A stretch of 11,616 bases of DNA from Tabrizicola_A sp044377735 (GTDB lineage Bacteria; Pseudomonadota; Alphaproteobacteria; Rhodobacterales; Rhodobacteraceae). The notes below the pieces were generated by a model. It was not told the DNA's origin. It saw only the letters and a program-made list of their open reading frames with translations, and did not search any database. The first letter of the stretch is position 1. Each line of letters opens with the position of its first letter. Location of the stretch: the NCBI GenBank assembly GCA_044377735.1, contig JBILYK010000107.1, positions 1-11,616 on the forward strand, given 5' to 3'. Positions 1 to 5,772 of the stretch are shown here, one piece after another. The position numbers and the translations under genes were made by a program.

Positions 1-1038
1 GATGTGGTGTTCACCACCATCGCCCGGCTGACCCCGCATGAAAAGTTTGACCCCTTGCCGATTTATCTGGCCATGCAGGCAGCACAGAAGAAGTTGGGGA
101 CAGGGCAAAAGCTGCATGTTGTCTTTTGCGGGGTGTTCCGGGACGACTATTCGCGCCGGGTGTTTGAAGAAGGCGCGCGGCGGTTGATGCCGGACGTGGG
201 CTTTGCGCTGTTGGATGGGGCGGATGCCGCCGAGCGCAAGGCGGTGTTGTCAGGCGCGGATGTGTTCATGTTCCTGATCGACAATATTCAAGAAACCTTT
301 GGTCTGGCACCGATTGAAGGGATGGCGGCGGGGCTGCCACTTTTGGTGTCAGATTGGGATGGGATGAAGGACACCGTGACGCCGGATGTCGGCTTTCGCA
401 TCACCAGCCGCACCTTGCCCGCTCCGCACCTCGCGCAAGAGGCGCTGCGCTATCAGGGCGGCCACGACAGCTATGTGCAGTATTGCTCGATCACCTCGGC
501 AATGACCGAGATTGATATGGGAGAGCTGACAGCGCGGATTGTGGATCTGGCGCAGAACCCCGGGTTGCGCCGCAAGATGGGGGCGGCTGGGAAGGTGCGG
601 GCGCGGGCGCTTTATGACTGGGCGCGAATCATTCCGCAGATGCAAGAGCTGTGGGGCGAGCAGGAGGCGCGGCGCACGGCGGCCGAGGCGCGGCCCCTGC
701 GCTATGCTGCCGATGCCTTGCCGATTGCGCCCTCACCCACGGGGCTGTTTGGCAGTTATCCCAGCGCCTTCGCCGGTTTTGCCGAGGTCGCGCTGGTCGC
801 GCGGGATCTGACCGGGCGGCTTGGTCCGGCCGAGACGATGGATCTACGCGATTATGCCGGGGTGAGGCGGGTGTTTGCGCCCAAGGCCGAGGTCTTGGCG
901 GTGTTTCAGGCCATTGCGGGTGCAGGCGCGCAAGGCGCGCAGATCGAGCCGCTGGCCAAGGGATTGGGCGTGCCGCCGCATGTGATTGAGCGCATTGCAA
1001 TGTGGCTTTTGAAGTATGATTTCATCCGACGGGCGTAA
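1..1038 (+). CDS. Family-4 glycosyltransferase, 3' part (5' end outside window)
   Basis: The reading frame is already open at the first base, so the start codon and the N-terminal acceptor-binding domain lie upstream. What remains looks like the C-terminal nucleotide-sugar-binding Rossmann domain of a GT-B, GT4-type glycosyltransferase. The segment encoded from about 292 reads ETFGLAPIEGMAAGLP and contains the E-x7-E motif (Glu codons 292 and 316) that holds the donor nucleotide in retaining GT4 enzymes. The last ~110 residues extend past the usual end of the GT domain. They finish in a stretch around LGVPPHVIERIAMWLLKYDF that could form a small helical or winged-helix-like unit, which is unusual for this family. 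Family membership is secure. The sugar, the acceptor and the pathway (capsule, exopolysaccharide or glycolipid) cannot be told from the sequence. The stop is TAA at 1036. Confidence 0.85.
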   Translation, partial: DVVFTTIARLTPHEKFDPLPIYLAMQAAQKKLGTGQKLHVVFCGVFRDDYSRRVFEEGARRLMPDVGFALLDGADAAERKAVLSGADVFMFLIDNIQETFGLAPIEGMAAGLPLLVSDWDGMKDTVTPDVGFRITSRTLPAPHLAQEALRYQGGHDSYVQYCSITSAMTEIDMGELTARIVDLAQNPGLRRKMGAAGKVRARALYDWARIIPQMQELWGEQEARRTAAEARPLRYAADALPIAPSPTGLFGSYPSAFAGFAEVALVARDLTGRLGPAETMDLRDYAGVRRVFAPKAEVLAVFQAIAGAGAQGAQIEPLAKGLGVPPHVIERIAMWLLKYDFIRRA

Positions 1039-1041
1039 GAG

Positions 1042-1111
1042 TTGGGGGTTTCACACCCCCACGCGAGTTTGCCAAGGCAAACCCGCGCCCCCCGTGGAGT
1101 ATTTGGGGCCA
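1042..1111. repeat. Hairpin-rich intergenic repeat with GGAGTATTT tail
   Basis: Two stem-loops follow the glycosyltransferase stop. The first is TGGGGGT/ACCCCCA (1043-1049/1055-1061) with a 5-nt loop. The second is CGCGAGTTTGCC/GGCAAACCCGCG (1062-1073/1076-1087), a 12-bp stem with one mismatch. They are followed by CCCCCCGTGGAGTATTT (from 1088). The same core occurs inverted near 9984-10003, next to another GC hairpin. I recall this kind of element as common between genes in Rhodobacterales, but I could not search for copies. It may end transcription of the glycosyltransferase gene, although neither stem is followed by a T-tract. Confidence 0.6.
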
Positions 1112-1150
1112 AGATGAAGGGTAAAGGGAGATCGCCGGGATATTGGCCGA

Positions 1151-1783
1151 TCATTCCTTGAAAAAGCGGCTGTCCTTGATCTGGTCCCATGCCCAGACCA
1201 CCTCTTGCAGCCGTTCCTCGTCGCGCCGGTCGCCACCGTTCATGTCAGGGTGCAGATCCTTGACCAAGGCCTTGTAAGATTTTCGGATATCCGACTTGGT
1301 CCAGGTGTCGCGGGCATCAAGGATCTCAATCGCCTTGCGTTCGGTGGGCGGCAGTTTGCGGCTGGCGGTGGAGACCACCTTGCCGGGGTTCTGCGTGGCC
1401 TTTTCGCCCAAGAGCTGCATCGGGTCATTGACGCCAAGCCGCGACCACGCACGCCCGTCGTCCTTTTTCGAGAAGGGCCGGGTTTCACGTTCCCACAGCC
1501 GGTCTTTTTCCAGAAGCTTTTGGAATTCCTCATCGCTGGCGGTGCCGAAGAAATTCCAGCGCAGATTGTATTCGCGCACATGGTCGCGGCAGAACCAGAA
1601 AAACTCGTCCAGATGGTCAGGAGATTTCGGGGCGCGGTACACGCCTTTTTCCTTGCAGTCTGGGAAATCGCAGGCGCGTTTTGAGGTTTCAAAGGCACCA
1701 GACATGCCGCCGCGACGCACGGTTTTGCGCTTAGCCTTGTCGGAGGAGACCCGCAGGTCAAATTCGAACGGGGGTTTTACCAT
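1151..1783 (-). CDS. J-domain (DnaJ-like) protein with C-terminal J domain
   Basis: 210 residues from the chosen start. The J domain is at the C-terminus (about residues 150-208) and carries the diagnostic His-Pro-Asp at 178-180, preceded by a basic helix II (IRKSYKALVKDLHPD). This loop stimulates ATP hydrolysis by Hsp70 (DnaK), so the protein is a probable specialised co-chaperone. The N-terminal half has Cys38, Cys43, Cys65 and His68, a spacing that could bind a metal. It lacks the G/F region and the CxxCxGxG repeats of true DnaJ. The start at 1783 is preferred because GGAAAGG lies ten bases upstream; an in-frame ATG at 1813 has no ribosome-binding site. It is head to head with bolA, 68 bp apart, so the two probably share a promoter region. 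The client is unknown. Confidence 0.88.
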   Translation of the reverse strand: MVKPPFEFDLRVSSDKAKRKTVRRGGMSGAFETSKRACDFPDCKEKGVYRAPKSPDHLDEFFWFCRDHVREYNLRWNFFGTASDEEFQKLLEKDRLWERETRPFSKKDDGRAWSRLGVNDPMQLLGEKATQNPGKVVSTASRKLPPTERKAIEILDARDTWTKSDIRKSYKALVKDLHPDMNGGDRRDEERLQEVVWAWDQIKDSRFFKE

Positions 1784-1851
1784 GCGTCTCAGGCCTTTCC
1801 GACTCGGGGCCATGAGTTTAGGGATTTGTACGGCAAGGTGAAGGGGGTTCG

Positions 1852-2103
1852 ATGTCTATTGAGAGCGAAATCCGGTCAAAGCTGACCGTAGCGTTCCAGC
1901 CGGTGCGGCTGGAGGTGGTGAATGACAGCGCCAAGCACGCCGGACATTCGGGGGACGACGGCACGGGCGAGAGCCATTTTGCCGTGCTGATCCGGGCTGA
2001 GACGCTGGCTGGTCTGAGCCGCGTCGCGCGTCACAGGGCGGTGCATCAGGCGCTGGGTGATCTGACGACGCGGGTGCATGCCATGGCGATTGACGCGGGT
2101 TGA
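1852..2103 (+). CDS. bolA: BolA family protein
   Basis: 83 residues covering a complete BolA fold. Family signatures are the NDS-KHAGH segment near residues 24-32, the ESHF strand, and the RHRAVHQAL helix followed by VHAMAI at the end. The stretch between HAGH and ESHF is of the long BolA1-like type. BolA proteins partner monothiol glutaredoxins in [2Fe-2S] cluster handling and also affect cell shape and stress responses; in alphaproteobacteria they modulate iron regulation. The ATG is preceded by AAGGGGG four bases upstream. The gene diverges from the J-domain gene and converges on glcB with a 70-bp gap. No glutaredoxin gene is in the window. The exact paralogue is uncertain because alphaproteobacteria often carry more than one BolA. 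Confidence 0.93.
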   Translation: MSIESEIRSKLTVAFQPVRLEVVNDSAKHAGHSGDDGTGESHFAVLIRAETLAGLSRVARHRAVHQALGDLTTRVHAMAIDAG

Positions 2104-2105
2104 TC

Positions 2106-2167
2106 CTCCTCGTCGACTGCGGCGTGCGTCAGGGCCCCTCGACGAGACGCCGAAGGCGCCCGAGGAG
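2106..2167. terminator. Inverted repeats between convergent bolA and glcB
   Basis: The 70-bp gap holds overlapping inverted repeats. CTCGTCGA (2109-2116) pairs with TCGACGAG (2139-2146). Alternatively CTCCTCG (2106-2112) pairs with CGAGGAG (2161-2167), with GGCGT/ACGCC inside. The position between two stop codons of converging genes suggests a bidirectional termination or RNA-stabilising element. There is no T-tract on either side, so a classic intrinsic terminator is not shown. Confidence 0.4.
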
Positions 2168-2173
2168 CGGGGG

Positions 2174-4318
2174 TCAGACCGCCTTGGCCAGAAGGCGGTA
2201 ATGGTGCAAGAGCGGTTCGGTGTAGCCCGAAGGCTGATCGCGCCCTTTGAACACCAGGTCGCAGGCGGCCTGAAAGGCGATGCCCTGAAAGCCTGGCGCC
2301 ATGGCGGTATAGGCCGGATCGCCCGCGTTCTGGCGGTCCACCACGGCGGCCATTTTCTTCATCGCTTCCATGACGCGGGCCTGTGAGACGATGCCGTGAT
2401 GCATCCAGTTGGCGATGTGTTGCGCAGAGATCCGGCAGGTGGCGCGGTCCTCCATCAGGCCGATGTCGTTGAGATCGGGCACCTTTGAACAGCCCACCCC
2501 CTGATCGATCCAGCGCACCACATAGCCCAAGATGCCTTGGGCGTTGTTTTCCACCTCGCGGATCACCTGATCGTCACTCCAGCGACGGTATGTTGCCAAG
2601 GGGATGTCCAATACAGCATCGACATGGGCGCGACGCCCGCCCTTTGCGAGTTTCGCCTGCACCGCCATCACGTCGATCTTGTGGTAGTGCAGCGCGTGCA
2701 AGGTGGCGGCGGTGGGTGAGGGCACCCAGGCGCAATTGGCGCCAGCCTTGGGGTGGTCGATCTTTTGCTCCAGCATGGCGGCCATCAGGTCGGGCATGGC
2801 CCACATGCCTTTGCCAATCTGGGCACGGCCTGAAAGGCCGCATTCAAGACCGATGTCGACGTTGAGCACCTCATAGGCACCAATCCAGCCCTTGCGCTTG
2901 ATGAAATCCTTGCGGCTGAAGGGGCCTGCTTCCATCGAGGTGTGGATCTCGTCCCCGGTGCGGTCAAGAAAGCCGGTGTTGATGAAGGCAACGCGGGATT
3001 TTGCAGCACGGATGCATTCTTTCAGGTTCACCGAGGTGCGGCGTTCCTCGTCCATGATGCCGAGCTTCACCGTGTGGCGCGGCAAGCCAAGCACCGCTTC
3101 GACGCGGTCGAAGGTTTCGCAGGCGAAGGCCACCTCTTCCGGCCCGTGCATTTTCGGTTTCACCACATAGACTGAACCTTGGGTGGAATTGCGCAGGCCA
3201 CCCGATTTGCGCAGGTCATGACAGGCGATCAGCGTGGTCAGCATCGCGTCCATCAGGCCTTCGGGCACCTCAGAGCCATCGGGCAAAAGGATGGCCGGGT
3301 TGGTCATCAGATGGCCAACGTTGCGCACCCACAAAAGCGCGCGGCCCTTGATGGCCAGCGGGCTGCCATCGGGGGCGGTATAGCTGCGGTCGGGGTTGAG
3401 GCGGCGTTCTATGGGCTTGCCAGCTTTAAGGAACGCCTCACTCAGATCGCCGCGCATCAGGCCCAGCCAGTTGGCATAGGCCTGCACCTTGTCGGCGGCG
3501 TCCACACAGGCCACGGAGTCTTCGCAATCCATGATCGCGGACATCGCGCTTTCGATCTGCACATCGGCCAGCAAAGCCTGATCGCGGCTGCCGATGAAAT
3601 GGGCGCGGTCAAACACCAGTTCGACATGCAGCCCGTTGTTTTTCAGCAAGATCGCATCGGGGGCCTTAGGGTTGCCTTTGTACCCGACGAATTTTGCGGG
3701 CTGCACCAAGGGCATGTCGTCGACCAAAAGCGCGCCGTCCTTGACGATGTAGCGCCGCGCGTCGGCGTGAGAGGTGCCGTCGATCGGGAAGGCTTCATCC
3801 AGAAACACCCGGGCGCGGGCGATGACGCGCGCACCCCGGCCGCGTTCATAGCCGCCGGGCGGCGGGGCAGAGCCCATGGCGTCGGTGCCATAAAGACAGT
3901 CATAGAGGCTGCCCCAACGGGCGTTGGCCGCGTTCAGCGCATAGCGGGCGTTGGTGACCGGGACCACCAGTTGCGGCCCCGGAACCGTTGCGATCTCGGG
4001 GTCGACGTTGGTGGTGTCGATCTGGAAATCGGGGCCGTCGGGAAGAAGATAGCCGATCTCGGTCAGGAAAGCCTTGTAGGCCTCATGATCATGGACCTGC
4101 GCCCGATGCACCCGGTGCCAGGCATCGATTCGGGTCTGAAGATCGGTGCGCTTGGCCAGAAGGGCGCGGTTCTTTGGCGCGAGGTCGGCCAAAAGGGCGG
4201 CAAAGCCTGACCAAAAATCGGCGGGGTCCACCCCGGTGCCGGGCAGCGCTTGGGTGGTGATGAAGTCGGCCAGCGCGCTGTCTACGTGCAAGCCGTTGAT
4301 CTGGGTTCGCGCGGTCAT
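2174..4318 (-). CDS. glcB: Malate synthase G
   Basis: 714 residues, close to the ~720 of the E. coli enzyme and clearly the long G isoform. It condenses glyoxylate with acetyl-CoA to malate in the cytoplasm, completing the glyoxylate shunt and glycolate use. Visible signatures are WVRNVGHLM with the catalytic-type Arg332 (E. coli Arg338), INTGFLDRTGDEIHT with the Glu/Asp that coordinate Mg2+, GMWAMPDLMAAML, and MEDRAT with the presumed catalytic base Asp624 (E. coli Asp631) near the C-terminus. The ATG at 4318 has AGGAGA five to six bases upstream on its strand. The gene stands alone, with no isocitrate lyase or glycolate oxidase neighbour. It is divergent from the SRPBCC remnants across a 184-bp spacer that carries candidate operator sequences. 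Confidence 0.97.
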   Translation of the reverse strand: MTARTQINGLHVDSALADFITTQALPGTGVDPADFWSGFAALLADLAPKNRALLAKRTDLQTRIDAWHRVHRAQVHDHEAYKAFLTEIGYLLPDGPDFQIDTTNVDPEIATVPGPQLVVPVTNARYALNAANARWGSLYDCLYGTDAMGSAPPPGGYERGRGARVIARARVFLDEAFPIDGTSHADARRYIVKDGALLVDDMPLVQPAKFVGYKGNPKAPDAILLKNNGLHVELVFDRAHFIGSRDQALLADVQIESAMSAIMDCEDSVACVDAADKVQAYANWLGLMRGDLSEAFLKAGKPIERRLNPDRSYTAPDGSPLAIKGRALLWVRNVGHLMTNPAILLPDGSEVPEGLMDAMLTTLIACHDLRKSGGLRNSTQGSVYVVKPKMHGPEEVAFACETFDRVEAVLGLPRHTVKLGIMDEERRTSVNLKECIRAAKSRVAFINTGFLDRTGDEIHTSMEAGPFSRKDFIKRKGWIGAYEVLNVDIGLECGLSGRAQIGKGMWAMPDLMAAMLEQKIDHPKAGANCAWVPSPTAATLHALHYHKIDVMAVQAKLAKGGRRAHVDAVLDIPLATYRRWSDDQVIREVENNAQGILGYVVRWIDQGVGCSKVPDLNDIGLMEDRATCRISAQHIANWMHHGIVSQARVMEAMKKMAAVVDRQNAGDPAYTAMAPGFQGIAFQAACDLVFKGRDQPSGYTEPLLHHYRLLAKAV

Positions 4319-4370
4319 GGGTTCTCCTGAGGTATACTACGGGATACAATAGGCGCTGTGTCGCTTTGGG

Positions 4371-4412
4371 GCAAATGAAAGCGGGGTGCCATTTTCATGT
4401 ATTTGCACAAAG
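4371..4412. promoter_or_regulatory. Candidate operator in the glcB upstream region
   Basis: GCAAATGAAA (4371-4380) faces TTTTCAT and ATTTGC (within 4393-4406), forming an imperfect inverted repeat. TTTGCACAAAG (4402-4412) is itself near-palindromic (TTTG-CA-CAAA). TTTGC-type half-sites resemble those described for RamB/ScfR-type regulators of acetate and glyoxylate metabolism. The elements lie 53-94 bp upstream of the glcB start. This is a pattern reading only; no regulator is encoded in the window. Confidence 0.25.
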
Positions 4413-4502
4413 CACCTTCCGGGGTTGGCAGAAGATCGCCCCCTGTGATCTGTGTGGTTCAGAGGCCTGTGTTCAAACCTTGTTCAAGAAAGAGACGTGC
4501 GA

Positions 4503-4982
4503 ATGACTGACACACTTGACCCCACCCTTGATCTGGTGCTGGAGCGCGAGATCGCCGCGCCGCGCGCGCTGGTTTACAGCTGTTGGACGATGCCCGAGCA
4601 TCTGCTGCACTGGTTTGTGCCCAAGCCGAACAAGGTGACGGCCTGCCATCTGGACGTGCGCGTCGGCGGGGCCTTCAACACCACCTTCGACGTGTAGGGC
4701 ACCATCATGGAGAACAACGGCGTTTATCTTGAGGTGATCCCCAACGAAAAGTTGGTGTTCACCGATACCTATACCGTTGGCTGGAAGCCTGCGCCCGAGC
4801 CCTTCATGACCGCCATCGTGACCTTTGAGGATGCAGGGCCGAGGCGCACCCGCTATCGCGCCGTGGCGCGACATCGCAGCGCCGAGACGGCGAAGCAGCA
4901 CGCCGATATGGGCTTTCAAGACGGCTGGGGCACGGTGGCGACGCAGCTTGAGGCCTATGCCCAAGGCCTGATGAAAGGCTGA
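4503..4982 (+). pseudogene. SRPBCC/AHSA1-type gene interrupted by an in-frame amber codon
   Basis: One continuous frame encodes a whole SRPBCC (AHSA1, START-like) domain of about 159 codons. It starts at ATG 4503 behind AAGAGA and ends at TGA 4980. It opens with LEREIAAPRALVYSCW and MPEHLLHWFVPK and continues after the break with GVYLEVIPNEKLVFTDTYT, then EPFMTAIVTFEDAG, and closes with MGFQDGWGTVATQLEAYA. The only defect is TAG at 4695-4697 after residue 64, inside FNTTFDV-stop-GTIMENNG. Homology continues directly on both sides, so this is a point nonsense change (for example GAG to TAG) or a sequence error. An AGGG lies upstream of ATG 4707, so the C-terminal part could be reinitiated, but half a SRPBCC fold is unlikely to bind ligand. 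Such genes often follow an ArsR-type regulator; none is present here. The ligand is unknown. Confidence 0.82.
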
Positions 4983-4985
4983 TCC

Positions 4986-5145
4986 ATGTCTGCCGCACTT
5001 GTCACAGCCGACTTTCAGGCTGCGGGCGTGGGCAGCCAGATCACCGTGACGGTGCAACTGTCGTCAATAGCTCAGGATATGGCCAATGGGTATCGCCTCG
5101 GCTTTGGCGTCGGGCTGGCGAACCTGTCCGATCTTGTCGCGCTCG
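4986..5145 (+). pseudogene. C-terminal remnant of a second SRPBCC gene
   Basis: Three bases after the previous stop an ATG opens a frame whose first ~53 residues look like the last strand and C-terminal helix of a SRPBCC domain. It contains TADFQAAGVGSQITVTVQL followed by DMANGYRLGFGVGLANLSDL. The N-terminal two thirds of the domain (helix 1 and the first strands) are missing, so this is probably a deletion remnant and not a gene in its own right. The frame stays open to 5285 but becomes compositionally unlike any SRPBCC sequence after about 5145, where it crosses the next remnant in another frame. A short functional protein is possible but poorly supported. Confidence 0.6.
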
Positions 5146-5567
5146 ATGATCCTGAAGCGCAAGATCAAGCCGCCGGTCTCCGCCGGCTGATGCGGCTGGT
5201 TCAACTCAGACACGCTGCCGCAATGATGGGGGCCAGACGGCTTTTCCTGCAAGACCCGCCGGATCGACCGGCGCACGGGGGGTGACTGGGTGTTCGACAT
5301 GATCGCCCCCGATGGCACGGTCTTTCCGCACCATCACCGCTATGTCCGCGTCGAGCCGCACAAACGCAGCGGCTACATGCTCCTTTGGGGCAAAAATGGC
5401 CTGAAACATGCCGATGCTTGGGTCGATTTTTCCAAGGTCATAGGTGGAACCGAGGTCACACTTGGCCGGGCAATGGCGATGGTCAAGAAAGGGGCAAGGG
5501 CTTTGGGGCTAAGGTTTTGGGCCTGCAAACGCTTGGCAACCTGGCCCGCTTTGTTGGTGCGAGCTAA
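5146..5567 (+). pseudogene. Third SRPBCC/AHSA1 gene: two stops and a frameshift
   Basis: Reading from ATG 5146 gives MILKRKIKPPVSAG, then TGA at 5188, then GWFNSDTLPQ, then TGA at 5224, then WGPDGFSCKTRRIDRRTGGD and VFDMIAPDGTVFPHHHRY, through LLWGKNGLKHADAWVDF to GGTEVTLG. These are typical AHSA1 segments. The second TGA falls where the family has WWGPDGF, so a TGG-to-TGA change explains it. After about 5487 the homology leaves this frame and resumes in the neighbouring one as KGFGAKVLGLQTLGNLARF, ending at TAA 5565. The shift lies at or just before the AAAGGGG run (5488-5494). A few residues also seem lost near 5185-5195. The gene is clearly inactivated. Its ancestor would have been about 145 residues, of unknown ligand. 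Confidence 0.8.
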
Positions 5568-5604
5568 AGACCTTGTCGATCTGCCATCCACACTTGGGCT
5601 GGAT

Positions 5605-5772
5605 TTAGTCCGACCGCGCGGGGGGCAGGCCGCCCCCCTTTTTCTTGCGGCAGGCGTCTGAGCAGTATTTCACCTCATCCCAGACCTTTGCCCATGCCTT
5701 GCGCCAAACCATAGGGCGGCCGCAGGCGGTGCAGGTCTTGACCGGCAGATCGGATTTACGGCGCATTTTCAT
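5605..5772 (-). CDS. DUF2256 small zinc-ribbon-like protein
   Basis: 55 residues, below the usual ORF length cutoff. It reads KTCTACGRPMVWRKAW in the first half and VWDEVKYCSDACRKKK in the second. It contains two CxxC/CxxxC pairs (Cys14, Cys17, Cys37, Cys41) and the conserved WRK...W..VKYCS pattern of the DUF2256 family, and likely binds one zinc. Function is unknown. Members are often found next to cryptochrome/photolyase genes, as here. The start ATG (5772) overlaps the photolyase stop as ATGA, so translation is probably coupled; a second in-frame ATG at 5766 has no better ribosome-binding site. The C-terminal basic/glycine tail is encoded by a sequence that also forms the plus-strand terminator. 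Confidence 0.92.
   Translation of the reverse strand: MKMRRKSDLPVKTCTACGRPMVWRKAWAKVWDEVKYCSDACRKKKGGGLPPARSD
5620..5646 (+). terminator. Intrinsic terminator ending the SRPBCC run
   Basis: GGGGGGC (5620-5626), loop AGGCC, GCCCCCC (5632-5638), then TTTTTCTT. This is a perfect 7-bp all-GC stem followed at once by a T-tract on the plus strand, 53 bases after the stop of the last SRPBCC remnant. It lies inside the 3' coding end of the convergent DUF2256 gene, where it encodes the RKKKGGGLPP segment. Confidence 0.78.

Noticed and set aside
1205..1841. Overlapping plus-strand frames across the J-domain gene
   Set aside because: Shadows of the J-domain coding sequence; no ribosome-binding site and no domain.
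2104..2173. Small RNA or gene in the bolA-glcB gap
   Set aside because: Only inverted repeats are visible in 70 bp; no promoter and no frame of note.
3179..4210. Long plus-strand open frame (343 codons) opposite glcB
   Set aside because: It mirrors malate synthase G on the other strand; long antisense frames are expected at this GC bias, and its translation is His/Gly/Val-rich with no family motif.
4695..4697. TAG as a recoded pyrrolysine or selenocysteine-like codon
   Set aside because: TAG would need pyrrolysine machinery, which is not expected in this kind of bacterium, and the two neighbouring copies are also broken, so decay is simpler.
5290..5661. A 123-codon plus-strand frame read as a stand-alone protein
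   Set aside because: Only its first ~65 codons are SRPBCC-like; the rest is out-of-frame readthrough past the frameshift and into the terminator, so it is part of the third SRPBCC pseudogene.
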